A stretch of DNA of 64,000 nt, taken from positions 39,719,437 through 39,783,436 of the forward strand of contig NC_071334.1 of assembly GCF_027744825.2 (NCBI RefSeq), written 5' to 3'. The notes beneath the pieces were generated by a model. It saw nothing but the letters and a program-made list of their open reading frames with translations. It ran no database searches and had not been told where the DNA came from. Each line of letters starts with the position of its first letter. Positions within the stretch are counted from its first letter, which is position 1. Origin of the DNA: Synchiropus splendidus (taxonomy: Eukaryota; Chordata; Actinopteri; Syngnathiformes; Callionymidae). The position numbers and the translations under genes were made by a program. Below, one piece after another: positions 35,220 to 47,635 of the stretch.

Positions 35220-36347
35220 TATAGTGGGAGGTTAAAATTTCATGTTCTGAAGCTTCCCTGAAAAGTTATGGCACAATGCACAAAAACGCTTTTCAGCCTG
35301 AGATAAGGTGGGTTTCGGAACGCCAAACATAAAAGTGTTGATAACTTTCGAAAAACACTTCAGACAGCTTAGATTTGATCTGCACCTACTAGAAAGGCCC
35401 TTTCTGCTATAGTGGGAGGTTAAAATTTCATGTTCTGAAGCTTCCCTGAAAAGTTATGGCACAATGCGTAAAAACGCTTTTCGGCCTGAGATAAGGTGGG
35501 TTTCGGAACGCCAAACATAAAAGTGTTGATAACTTTCGAAAAACACTTCAGACAGCTTAGATTTGATGTGCACCTACTAGAAAGGCCCTTTTTGCTATAG
35601 TGGGAGGTTAAAATTTCATGTTCTGAAGCTTCCCTGAAAAGTTATGGCACAATGCGGAAAAACGCTTTTCAGCCTGAGATAAGGTGGGTTTCGGAACGCC
35701 AAACATAAAAGTGTTAATAACTTTCGAAAAACACATCAGACAGCTTAGATTTGATGTGCAACTACTAGAAAGACCCTTTCTGCTATAGTGGGAGGCTAAA
35801 ATTTCATGTTCTGAAGCTTCCCTGAAAAGTTATGGCACAATGCACAAAAACGCTTTTCAGCCTGAGATAAGGTGGGTTTCGGAACGCCAAACATAAAAGT
35901 GTTGATAACTTTCGAAAAACACTTCAGACAGCTTAGATTTGATGTGCACCTACTAGAAAGGCCCTTTCTGCTATAGTGGGAGGCAATAATTTCATGTTCT
36001 GAAGCTTCCCTGAAAAGTTATGGCACAATGCACAAAAACGCTTTTCAGCCTGAGATAAGGTGGGTTTCGGAACGCCAAACATAAAAGTGTTGATAACTTT
36101 CGAAAAACACTTCAGACAGCTTAGATTTGATGTGCACCTACTAGAAAGGCCCTTTTTGCTATAGTGGGAGGTTAAAATTTCATGTTCTGAAGCTTCCCTG
36201 AAAAGTTATGGCACAATGCACAAAAACGCTTTTCAGCCTGAGATAAGGTGGGTTTCGGAACGCCAAACATAAAAGTGTTAATAACTTTCGAAAAACACTT
36301 CAGACAGCTAAGATTTCATGTACAACTACTAGAAAGACCCTTTCAGC

Positions 36348-36543
36348 TATAGTGGGAGCTTAAAATTTCATGTTCTGAAGCTTCCCTGAAAAGTTATGGC
36401 ACAATGCACAAAAACGCTTTTCAGCGTTTTTTATCTCAATAAGGTGGGTTTCGGAACGCCAAACATAAAAGTGTTGATAACTTTCGAAAAACACTTCAGA
36501 CAGCTTAGATTTGGTGTGCAACTACTAGAAAGACCCTTTCTGC
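36348..36543. repeat. +8 monomer (m194, 196 bp), last in the window
   Basis: It is the counterpart of m179, 2836 bp upstream, with the same recombinant monomer before it. No +8 monomer occurs after this point. Confidence 0.95.
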
Positions 36544-37671
36544 TATAGTGGGAGGTTAAAATTTCATGTTCTGAAGCTTCCCTGAAAAGTTATGGCACAA
36601 TGCACAAAAACGCTTTTCAGCCTGAGATAAGGTGGGTTTCGGAACGCCAAACATAAAAGTGTTGATAACTTTCGAAAAACACTTCCGACAGCTTAGATTT
36701 GATGTGTACCTACTAGAAAGACCCTTTCTGCTATAGAGGGAGGTTAAAATTTCATGTTCTGAAGCTTCCCTGAAAAGTTATGGCACAATGCACAAAAACG
36801 CTTTTCAGCCTGAGATAAGGTGGGTTTCGGAACGCCAAACATAAAGGTGTTGATAACTTTCGAAAAACACTTCAGACAGCTTAGATTTGGTGTGCAACTA
36901 CTAGAAAGACCCTTTCTGCTATAGTGGGAGGTTAAAATTTCATGTTCTGAAGCTTCCCTGAAAAGTTATGGCACAATGCACAAAAACGCTTTTCAGCCTG
37001 AGATAAGGTGGGTTTCGGAACGCCAAACATAAATGTGTTAATAACTTTCGAAAAACACTTCAGACAGCTAAGATTTTAAATGCCACTACTAGAAAGACCC
37101 TTTCTGCTATAGTGGGAGGTTAAAATTTCATGTTCTGAAGCTTCCCTGAAAAGTTATGGCACAATGCACAAAAACGCTTTTCAGCCTGAGATAAGGTGGG
37201 TTTCGGAACGCCAAACATAAAAGTGTTGATAACTTACGAAAAACACTTCAGACAGCTTAGATTAGATGTGCAACTACTAGAAAGACCCTTTCTGCTATAG
37301 TGGGAGGTTAAAATTTCATGTTCTGAAGCTTCCCTGAAAAGTTATGGCACAATGCACAAAAACGCTTTTCAGCCTGAGATAAGGTGGGTTTCGGAACGCC
37401 AAACATAAAAGTGTTGATAACTTTCGAAAAACACTTCGGACAGCTTAGATTTGATGTGCACCTACTAGAAAGACCCTTTCTGCTATAGTGGGAGGTTAAA
37501 ATTTCATGTTCTGAAGCTTCCCTGAAAAGTTATGGCACAATGCACAAAAACGCTTTTCAGCCTGAGATAAGGTGGGTTTCGGAACGCCAAACATAAAAGT
37601 GTTGATAACTTTCGAAAAGCACTTCAGACAGCTTAGATTTGATGTGCACCTACTAGAAAGGCCCTTTTTGC
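36544..37671. repeat. 6-mer tandem duplication, copy 1 (1128 bp)
   Basis: Monomers 195-200: TTCCGAC with TGTGTACC; ATAGAGGGAG with ATAAAGGTG; ATAAATGTG with TTAAATGCCAC; CTTACGAAA with AGATGTGCAAC; CTTCGGAC; AAAAGCAC with AAAGGCCCTTTTTGC. Each marker recurs 1128 bp later. Confidence 0.88.
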
Positions 37672-38799
37672 TATAGTGGGAGGTTAAAATTTCATGTTCT
37701 GAAGCTTCCCTGAAAAGTTATGGCACAATGCACAAAAACGCTTTTCAGCCTGAGATAAGGTGGGTTTCGGAACGCCAAACATAAAAGTGTTGATAACTTT
37801 CGAAAAACACTTCCGACAGCTTAGATTTGATGTGTACCTACTAGAAAGACCCTTTCTGCTATAGAGGGAGGTTAAAATTTCATGTTCTGAAGCTTCCCTG
37901 AAAAGTTATGGCACAATGCACAAAAACGCTTTTCAGCCTGAGATAAGGTGGGTTTCGGAACGCCAAACATAAAGGTGTTGATAACTTTCGAAAAACACTT
38001 CAGACAGCTTAGATTTGGTGTGCAACTACTAGAAAGACCCTTTCTGCTATAGTGGGAGGTTAAAATTTCATGTTCTGAAGCTTCCCTGAAAAGTTATGGC
38101 ACAATGCACAAAAACGCTTTTCAGCCTGAGATAAGGTGGGTTTCGGAACGCCAAACATAAATGTGTTAATAACTTTCGAAAAACACTTCAGACAGCTAAG
38201 ATTTTAAATGCCACTACTAGAAAGACCCTTTCTGCTATAGTGGGAGGTTAAAATTTCATGTTCTGAAGCTTCCCTGAAAAGTTATGGCACAATGCACAAA
38301 AACGCTTTTCAGCCTGAGATAAGGTGGGTTTCGGAACGCCAAACATAAAAGTGTTGATAACTTACGAAAAACACTTCAGACAGCTTAGATTAGATGTGCA
38401 ACTACTAGAAAGACCCTTTCTGCTATAGTGGGAGGTTAAAATTTCATGTTCTGAAGCTTCCCTGAAAAGTTATGGCACAATGCACAAAAACGCTTTTCAG
38501 CCTGAGATAAGGTGGGTTTCGGAACGCCAAACATAAAAGTGTTGATAACTTTCGAAAAACACTTCGGACAGCTTAGATTTGATGTGCACCTACTAGAAAG
38601 ACCCTTTCTGCTATAGTGGGAGGTTAAAATTTCATGTTCTGAAGCTTCCCTGAAAAGTTATGGCACAATGCACAAAAACGCTTTTCAGCCTGAGATAAGG
38701 TGGGTTTCGGAACGCCAAACATAAAAGTGTTGATAACTTTCGAAAAGCACTTCAGACAGCTTAGATTTGATGTGCACCTACTAGAAAGGCCCTTTTTGC
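37672..38799. repeat. 6-mer tandem duplication, copy 2 (1128 bp)
   Basis: Monomers 201-206 repeat the preceding unit with no difference noticed at diagnostic positions. The mutation ATAGAGGGAG is at 37861, against 36733 in copy 1. This looks like one of the youngest duplications in the window. Confidence 0.88.
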
Positions 38800-39551
38800 T
38801 ATAGTGGGAGGTTAAAATTTCATGTTCTGAAGCTTCCCTGAAAAGTTATGGCACAATGCGTAAAAACGCTTTTCAGCCTGAGATAAGGTGGGTTTCGGAA
38901 CGCCAAACATAAAAGTGTTAATAACTTTCGAAAAACACTTCAGACAGCTTAGATTTGATGTGCAACTACTAGAAAGACCCTTTCTGCTATAGTGGGAGGC
39001 TAAAATTTCATGTTCTGAAGCTTCCCTGAAAAGTTATGGCACAATGCACAAAAACGCTTTTCATCCTGAGATAAGGTGGGTTTCGGAACGCCAAACATAA
39101 AAGTGTTAATAACTTTCGAAAAACACTTCAGACAGCTAAGATTTTATATGCCACTACTAGAAAGACCCTTTCTGCTATAGTGGGAGGTTAAAATTTCATG
39201 TTCTGAAGCTTCCCTGAAAAGTTATGGCACAATGCACAAAAACGCTTTTCAGCCTGAGATAAGGTGGGTTTCGGAACGCCAAACATAAAAGTGTTGATAA
39301 CTTTCGAAAAACACTTCAGACAGCTTAGATTAGATGTGCAACTACTAGAAAGAACCTTTCTGCTATAGTGGGAGGTTAAAATTTCATGTTCTGAAGCTTC
39401 CCTGAAAAGTTATGGCACAATGCACAAAAACGCTTTTCAGCCTGAGATAAGGTGGGTTTCGGAACGCCAAACATAAAAGTGTTGATAACTTTCGAAAAAC
39501 ACTTCAGACAGCTTAGATTTGATGTGCAACTACTAGAAAGACCCTTTCTGC
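38800..39551. repeat. Linking monomers 207-210
   Basis: The order is GCGT with GTTAATAAC; GGCT with CATCC and TTATATGCCAC; AGATGTGCAAC with AGAACC; plain TGATGTGCAAC. The same order reappears around 47.4-48.4 kb and 53.8-54.8 kb, so this is the first sight of the right-hand domain. Confidence 0.72.
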
Positions 39552-41055
39552 TATAGTGGGAGGTTAAAATTTCATGTTCTGAAGCTTCCCTGAAAAGTTA
39601 TGGCACAATGCACAAAAACGCTTTTCAGCCTGAGATAAGGTGGGTTTCGGAACGCCAAACATAAAAGTGTTGATGACTTTCGAAAAACACTTCAGACAGC
39701 TTAGATTTGGTGTGCAACTACTAGAAAGACCCTTTCTGCTATAGTGGGAGGTTAAAATTTCATGTTCTGAAGCTTCCCTGAAAAGTTATGGCACAATGCA
39801 CAAAAACGCTTTTCAGACTGAGATAAGGTGGGTTTCGGAACGCCAAACATAAAAGTGTTGATAACTTTCGAAAAACACTTCAGATAGCTTAGATTTGATG
39901 TGCACCTACTAGAAAGGCCCTTTCTGCTATGGTGGGAGGTTAAAATTTCATGTTCTGAAGCTTCCCTGAAAAGTTATGGCACAATGCGTAAAAACACTTT
40001 TCAGCCTGAGATAAGGTGGGTTTCGGAACGCCAAACATAAAAGTGTTGATAACTTTCGAAAAACACTTCAGACAGCTTAGATTTGATGTGCACCTACTAG
40101 AAAGGCCCTTTCTGCTATAGTGGGAGGTTAAAATTTCATGTTCTGAAGCTTCCCTGAAAAGTTATGGCACAATGCACAAAAACGCTTTTCAGCCTGAGAT
40201 AAGGTGGGTTTCGGTACGCCAAACATAAAAGTGTTAATAACTTTCGAAAAACACATCAGACAGCTTAGATTTGATGTGCAACTACTAGAAAGACCCTTTC
40301 TGCTATAGTGGGAGGCTAAAATTTCATGTTCTGAAGCTTCCCTGAAAAGTTATGGCACAATGCACAAAAACGCTTTTCAGCCTGAGATAAGGTGGGTTTC
40401 GGAACGCCAAACATAAAAGTGTTGATAACTTTCGAAAAACACTTCAGACAGCTTAGATTTGATGTGCAACTACTAGAAAGACCCTTTCTGCTATAGTGGG
40501 AGGCTAAAATTTCATGTTCTGAAGCTTCCCTGAAAAGTTATGGCACAATGCACAAAAACGCTTTTCAGCCTGAGATAAGGTGGGTTTCGGAACGCCAAAC
40601 ATAAAAGTGTTAATAACTTTCGAAAAACACTTCAGACAGCTTAGATTTGATGTGCACCTACTAGATAGACCATTTCTGCTATAGTGGGAGGTTAAAATTT
40701 CATGTTCTGAAGCTTCCCTGAAAAGTTATGGCACAATGCGTAAAAACACTTTTCAGCCTGAGATAAGGTGGGTTTCGGAACGCCAAACATAAAAGTGTTG
40801 ATAACTTTCGAAAAACACTTCAGACAGCTTAGATTTGATGTGCACCTACTAGAAAGGCCCTTTCTGCTATAGTGGGAGGTTAAAATTTCATGTTCTGAAG
40901 CTTCCCTGAAAAGTTATGGCACAATGCACAAAAACGCTTTTCAGCCTGAGATAAGGTGGGTTTCGGAACGCCAAACATAAAAGTGTTGATAACTTTCGAA
41001 AAACACTTCAGACAGCTTAGATTTGATGTGCAACTACTAGAAAGACCCTTTCTGC
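39552..41055. repeat. 8-mer of the TATGGTGGG domain, copy 1 (1504 bp)
   Basis: Monomers 211-218: GTTGATGAC with TGGTGTGCAAC; CAGACTGAG with CAGATAGC; TATGGTGGG opening with GCGTAAAAACACTT; GGTACGCC with CACATCAG; GGCT; GGCT with TAGATAGACCATTT; GCGTAAAAACACTT; plain. GATGAC (39672 and 41176) and CTATGG (39927 and 41431) recur 1504 bp apart. Confidence 0.83.
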
Positions 41056-41995
41056 TATAGTGGGAGGTTAAAATTTCATGTTCTGAAGCTTCCCTGAAAA
41101 GTTATGGCACAATGCACAAAAACGCTTTTCAGCCTGAGATAAGGTGGGTTTCGGAACGCCAAACATAAAAGTGTTGATGACTTTCGAAAAACACTTCAGA
41201 CAGCTTAGATTTGGTGTGCAACTACTAGAAAGACCCTTTCTGCTATAGTGGGAGGTTAAAATTTCATGTTCTGAAGCTTCCCTGAAAAGTTATGGCACAA
41301 TGCACAAAAACGCTTTTCAGACTGAGATAAGGTGGGTTTCGGAACGCCAAACATAAAAGTGTTGATAACTTTCGAAAAACACTTCAGATAGCTTAGATTT
41401 GATGTGCACCTACTAGAAAGGCCCTTTCTGCTATGGTGGGAGGTTAAAATTTCATGTTCTGAAGCTTCCCTGAAAAGTTATGGCACAATGCGTAAAAACA
41501 CTTTTCAGCCTGAGATAAGGTGGGTTTCGGAACGCCAAACATAAAAGTGTTGATAACTTTCGAAAAACACTTCAGACAGCTTAGATTTGATGTGCACCTA
41601 CTAGAAAGGCCCTTTCTGCTATAGTGGGAGGTTAAAATTTCATGTTCTGAAGCTTCCCTGAAAAGTTATGGCACAATGCACAAAAACGCTTTTCAGCCTG
41701 AGATAAGGTGGGTTTCGGAACGCCAAACATGAAAGTGTTAATAACTTTCGAAAAACACATCAGACAGCTTAGATTTGATGTGCAACTACTAGAAAGACCC
41801 TTTCTGCTATAGTGGGAGGCTAAAATTTCATGTTCTGAAGCTTCCCTGAAAAGTTATGGCACAATGCACAAAAACGCTTTTCAGCCTGAGATAAGGTGGG
41901 TTTCGGAACGCCAAACATAAAAGTGTTGATAACTTTCGAAAAACACTTCAGACAGCTTAGATTTGATGTGCAACTACTAGAAAGACCCTTTCTGC
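41056..41995. repeat. 8-mer of the TATGGTGGG domain, copy 2 (5 monomers)
   Basis: Monomers 219-223 repeat the first five monomers of the preceding unit, then the order switches to the GTGTGAAAC family. The fourth monomer has CATGAAAGTG instead of GGTACGCC. Confidence 0.8.
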
Positions 41996-44439
41996 TATAG
42001 TGGGAGGCTAAAATTTCATGTTCTGAAGCTTCCCTGAAAAGTTATGGCACAATGCACAAAAACGCTTTTCAGCCTGAGATAAGGTGGGTTTCGGAACGCC
42101 AAACATAAAAGTGTTGATAACCTTCGAAAAACACTTCAGACAGCTTAGATTTGGTGTGAAACTACTAGAAAGACCCTTTCTGCTATAGTGGGAGGTTAAA
42201 ATTTCATGTTCTGAAGCTTCCCTGAAAAGTTATGGCACAATGCACAAAAACGATTTTCAGCCTGAGATAAGGTGGGTTTCGGAACGCCAAACATAAAAGT
42301 GTTGATAACTTTCGAAAAACACTTCAGACAGCTTAGATTTGATGTGCACCTACTAGAAAGGCCCTTTCTGCTATAGTGGGAGGCAATAATTTCATGTTCT
42401 GAAGCTTCCCTGAAAAGTTATGGCACAATGCACAAAAACGCTTTTCAGCCTGAGATAAGGTGGGTTTCGGAACGCCAAGCATAAAAGTGTTGATAACTTT
42501 CGAAAAACACTTCAGACAGCTTAGATTTGATGTGCACCTACTAGAAAGACCCTTTCTGCTATAGTGGGAGGTTAAAATTTCATGTTCTGAACCTTCCCTG
42601 AAAAGTTATGGCACAATGCACAAAAACGCTTTTCAGCCTGAGATAAGGTGGGTTTCGGAACGCCAAACATAAAAGTGTTGATAACCTTCGAAAAACACTT
42701 CAGACAGCTTAGATTTGGTGTGAAACTACTAGAAAGACCCTTTCTGCTATAGTGGGAGGTTAAAATTTCATGTTCTGAAGCTTCCCTGAAAAGTTATGGC
42801 ACAATGCACAAAAACGCTTTTCAGCCTGAGATAAGGTGGGTTTCGGAACGCCAAACATGAAAGTGTTAATAACTTTCGAAAAACACATCAGACAGCTTAG
42901 ATTTGATGTGCAACTACTAGAAAGACCCTTTCTGCTATAGTGGGAGGCTAAAATTTCATGTTCTGAAGCTTCCCTGAAAAGTTATGGCACAATGCACAAA
43001 AACGCTTTTCAGCCTGAGATAAGGTGGGTTTCGGAACGCCAAACATAAAAGTGTTGATAACTTTCGAAAAACACTTCAGACAGCTTAGATTTGATGTGCA
43101 ACTACTAGAAAGACCCTTTCTGCTATAGTGGGAGGCTAAAATTTCATGTTCTGAAGCTTCCCTGAAAAGTTATGGCACAATGCACAAAAACGCTTTTCAG
43201 CCTGAGATAAGGTGGGTTTCGGAACGCCAAACATAAAAGTGTTGATAACTTTCGAAAAACACTTCAGACAGCTTAGATTTGATATGCACCTACTAGAAAG
43301 GCCCTTTCTGCTATGGTGGGAGGTTAAAATTTCATGTTCTGAAGCTTCCCTGAAAAGTTATGGCACAATGCGTAAAAACGCTTTTCAGCCTGAGATAAGG
43401 TGGGTTTCGGAACGCCAAACATAAAAGTGTTGATAACTTTCGAAAAACACTTCCGACAGCTTAGATTTGATGTGTACCTACTAGAAAGACCCTTTCTGCT
43501 ATAGTGGGAGGTTAAAATTTCATGTTCTGAAGCTTCCCTGAAAAGTTATGGCACAATGCACAAAAACGCTTTTCAGCCTGAGATAAGGTGGGTTTCGGAA
43601 CGCCAAACATAAAAGTGTTGATAACTTTCGAAAAACACTTCCGACAGCTTAGATTTGATGTGCACCTACTAGAAAGACCCTTTCTGCTATAGTGGGAGGT
43701 TAAAATTTCATGTTCTGAACCTTCCCTGAAAAGTTATGGCACAATGCACAAAAACGCTTTTCAGCCTGAGATAAGGTGGGTTTCGGAACGCCAAACATAA
43801 AAGTGTTGATAACCTTCGAAAAACACTTCAGACAGCTTAGATTTGGTGTGAAACTACTAGAAAGACCCTTTCTGCTATAGTGGGAGGTTAAAATTTCATG
43901 TTCTGAAGCTTCCCTGAAAAGTTATGGCACAATGCACAAAAACGATTTTCAGCCTGAGATAAGGTGGGTTTCGGAACGCCAAACATAAAAGTGTTGATAA
44001 CTTTCGAAAAACACTTCAGACAGCTTAGATTTGATGTGCACCTACTAGAAAGGCCCTTTCTGCTATAGTGGGAGGCAATAATTTCATGTTCTGAAGCTTC
44101 CCTGAAAAGTTATGGCACAATGCACAAAAACGCTTTTCAGCCTGAGATAAGGTGGGTTTCGGAACGCCAAACATAAAAGTGTTGATAACTTTCGAAAAAC
44201 ACTTCAGACAGCTTAGATTTGATGTGCACCTACTAGAAAGACCCTTTCTGCTATAGTGGGAGGTTAAAATTTCATGTTCTGAACCTTCCCTGAAAAGTTA
44301 TGGCACAATGCACAAAAACGCTTTTCAGCCTGAGATAAGGTGGGTTTCGGAACGCCAAACATAAAAGTGTTGATAACCTTCGAAAAACACTTCAGACAGC
44401 TTAGATTTGGTGTGAAACTACTAGAAAGACCCTTTCTGC
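41996..44439. repeat. 9-mer and nested 3-mer repeats, monomers 224-236
   Basis: The trio GATAACC with TGGTGTGAAAC, then TGATGTGCACC/AAAGGCC, then GGCAATAAT with TGATGTGCACC/AAAGACC starts at m224 and again at m233, with CGATTTTCAG 1692 bp apart (42251 and 43943). GAACCTTCC monomers m233 and m236 lie 564 bp apart. Between them, m228-m230 are a CATGAAAGTG/CACATCAG, GGCT, GGCT series, and m231 opens with TATGGTGGG. Confidence 0.78.
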
Positions 44440-47400
44440 TATAGTGGGAGGTTAAAATTTCATGTTCTGAAGCTTCCCTGAAAAGTTATGGCACAATGCA
44501 CAAAAACGCTTTTCAGCCTGAGATAAGGTGGGTTTCGGAACGCCAAACATAAAAGTGTTGATAACTTTCGAAAAACACTTCAGACAGCTTAGATTTGATG
44601 TGCACCTACTAGAAAGGCCCTTTTTGCTATAGTGGGAGGTTAAAATTTCATGTTCTGAAGCTTCCCTGAAAAGTTATGGCACAATGCACAAAAACGCTTT
44701 TCAGCCTGAGATAAGGTGGGTTTCGGAACGCCAAACATAAAAGTGTTAATAACTTTCGAAAAACACTTCAGACAGCTAAGATTTCATGTACAACTACTAG
44801 AAAGACCCTTTCTGCTATAGTGGGAGGTTAAAATTTCATGTTCTGAAGCTTCCCTGAAAAGTTATGGCACAATGCACAAAAACGCTTTTCAGCCTGAGAT
44901 AAGGTGGGTTTCGGAACGCCAAACATAAAAGTGTTGATAACTTTCGAAAAACACGTCAGACAGCTTAGATTTGATGTGCAACTACTAGAAAGACCCTTTC
45001 TGCTATAGTGGGAGGTTAAAATTTCATGTTCTGAAGCTTCCCTGAAAAGTTATGGCACAATGCGTAAAAACGCTTTTCGGCCTGAGATAAGGTGGGTTTC
45101 GGAACGCCAAACATAAAAGTGTTGATAACTTTCGAAAAACACTTCAGACAGCTTAGATTTGATGTGCAACTACTAGAAAGACCCTTTCTGCTATAGTGGG
45201 AGGTTAAAATGTCATGTTCTGAAGCTTCCCTGAAAAGTTATGGCACAATGCACAAAAACGGTTTTCAGCCTGAGATAAGGTGGGTTTCGGAACGCCAAAC
45301 ATAAAAGTGTTGATAACTTTCGAAAAACACTTCCGACAGCTTAGATTTGATGTGTACCTACTAGAAAGACCCTTTCTGCTATAGTGGGAGGTTAAAATTT
45401 CATGTTCTGAAGCTTCCCTGAAAAGTTATGGCACAATGCACAAAAACGCTTTTCAGCCTGAGATAAGGTGGGTTTCGGAACGCCAAACATAAAGGTGTTG
45501 ATAACTTTCGAAAAACACTTCAGACAGCTTAGATTTGGTGTGCAACTACTAGAAAGACCCTTTCTGCTATAGTGGGAGGTTAAAATTTCATGTTCTGAAG
45601 CTTCCCTGAAAAGTTATGGCACAATGCACAAAAACGCTTTTCAGCCTGAGATAAGGTGGGTTTCGGAACGCCAAACATAAAAGTGTTAATAACTTTCGAA
45701 AAACACTTCAGACAGCTAAGATTTTAAATGCCACTACTAGAAAGACCCTTTCTGCTATAGTGGGAGGTTAAAATTTCATGTTCTGAAGCTTCCCTGAAAA
45801 GTTATGGCACAATGCACAAAAACGCTTTTCAGCCTGAGATAAGGTGGGTTTCGGAACGCCAAACATAAAAGTGTTAATAACTTTCGAAAAACACTTCAGA
45901 CAGCTTAGATTTGATGTGCACCTACTAGAAAGGCCCTTTTTGCTATAGTGGGAGGTTAAAATTTCATGTTCTGAAGCTTCCCTGAAAAGTTATGGCACAA
46001 TGCACAAAAACGCTTTTCAGCCTGAGATAAGGTGGGTTTCGGAACGCCAAACATAAAAGTGTTAATAACTTTCGAAAAACACTTCAGACAGCTAAGATTT
46101 CATGTACAACTACTAGAAAGACCCTTTCTGCTATAGTGGGAGGTTAAAATTTCATGTTCTGAAGCTTCCCTGAAAAGTTATGGCACAATGCACAAAAACG
46201 CTTTTCAGCCTGAGATAAGGTGGGTTTCGGAACGCCAAACATAAAAGTGTTGATAACTTTCGAAAAACACGCCAGACAGCTTAGATTTGATGTGCAACTA
46301 CTAGAAAGACCCTTTCTGCTATAGTGGGAGGTTAAAATTTCATGTTCTGAAGCTTCCCTGAAAAGTTATGGCACAATGCGTAAAAACGCTTTTCGGCCTG
46401 AGATAAGGTGGGTTTCGGAACGCCAAACATAAAAGTGTTGATAACTTTCGAAAAACACTTCCGACAGCTTAGATTTGATGTGTACCTACTAGAAAGACCC
46501 TTTCTGCTATAGTGGGAGGTTAAAATTTCATGTTCTGAAGCTTCCCTGAAAAGTTATGGCACAATGCACAAAAACGCTTTTCAGCCTGAGATAAGGTGGG
46601 TTTCGGAACGCCAAACATAAAGGTGTTGATAACTTTCGAAAAACACTTCAGACAGCTTAGATTTGGTGTGCAACTACTAGAAAGACCCTTTCTGCTATAG
46701 TGGGAGGTTAAAATTTCATGTTCTGAAGCTTCCCTGAAAAGTTATGGCACAATGCACAAAAACGCTTTTCAGCCTGAGATAAGGTGGGTTTCGGAACGCC
46801 AAACATAAAAGTGTTAATAACTTTCGAAAAACAGTTCAGACAGCTAAGATTTTAAATGCCACTACTAGAAAGACCCTTTCTGCTATAGTGGGAGGTTAAA
46901 ATTTCATGTTCTGAAGCTTCCCTGAAAAGTTATGGCACAATGCACAAAAACGCTTTTCAGCCTGAGATAAGGTGGGTTTCGGAACGCCAAACATAAAAGT
47001 GTTGATAACTTTCGAAAAACACTTCAGACAGCTTAGATTAGATGTGCAACTATTAGAAAGACCCTTTCTGCTATAGTGGGAGGTTAAAATTTCATGTTCT
47101 GAAGCTTCCCTGAAAAGTTATGGCACAATGCACAAAAACGCTTTTCAGCCTGAGATAAGGTGGGTTTCGGAACGCCAAACATAAAAGTGTTGATAACTTT
47201 CGAAAAACACTTCAGACAGCTTAGATTTGATGTGCACCTACTAGAAAGACCCTTTCTGCTATAGTGGGAGGTTAAAATTTCATGTTCTGAAGCTTCCCTG
47301 AAAAGTTATGGCACAATGCACAAAAACGCTTTTCAGCCTGAGATAAGGTGGGTTTCGGAACGCCAAACATAAAAGTGTTGATAACTTTCGAAAAGCACTT

Positions 47401-47447
47401 CCGACAGCTTAGATTTGACGTGCACCTACTAGAAAGGCCCTTTTTGC
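44440..47447. repeat. Block with TCATGTACAAC to TGACGTGCACC order, first occurrence (m237-m252)
   Basis: The order is AAAGGCCCTTTTT; TCATGTACAAC; CACGTCAG; GCGT/TTTTCGGCC; AAAATGTC with TGTGTACC; ATAAAGGTG; TTAAATGCCAC. Then a partial second pass runs TCATGTACAAC; CACGCCAG; a fused GCGT/TTTTCGGCC plus TGTGTACC monomer (m247); ATAAAGGTG; TTAAATGCCAC; AGATGTGCAAC; TGATGTGCACC; AAAAGCAC with TGACGTGCACC. The unduplicated form recurs at 51960 and 62112. Confidence 0.8.
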
Positions 47448-47635
47448 TATAGTGGGAGGTTAAAATTTCATGTTCTGAAGCTTCCCTGAAAAGTTATGGC
47501 ACAATGCGTAAAAACGCTTTTCAGCCTGAGATAAGGTGGGTTTCGGAACGCCAAACATAAAAGTGTTAATAACTTTCGAAAAACACTTCAGACAGCTTAG
47601 ATTTGATGTGCAACTACTAGAAAGACCCTTTCTGC
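47448..47635. repeat. Linking monomer 253
   Basis: A GCGT monomer with GTTAATAAC and TGATGTGCAAC that joins the preceding block to the 12-mer. The same type follows the block at 53840, where it reads GCGTGAAAACGC. Confidence 0.75.

Larger units (their letters stand above)
34648..37107. repeat. 15-mer higher-order repeat, copy 2
   Basis: Monomers 185-197, same order as copy 1, including +8 monomers m187 and m194. Between the copies, m183 (CTTCGGAC) and m184 (AAAAGCAC) intervene. After copy 2 an extra CTTACGAAA/AGATGTGCAAC monomer (m198) precedes the CTTCGGAC monomer. Confidence 0.82.

Noticed and set aside
43212..43424. 70-codon plus-strand frame, also at 49228, 51484, 55620, 56372, 57124 and 60696
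   Set aside because: It starts at GTG and is open only in TATGGTGGG monomers. Copies are near-identical because the DNA was recently duplicated, which does not indicate selection on a protein.
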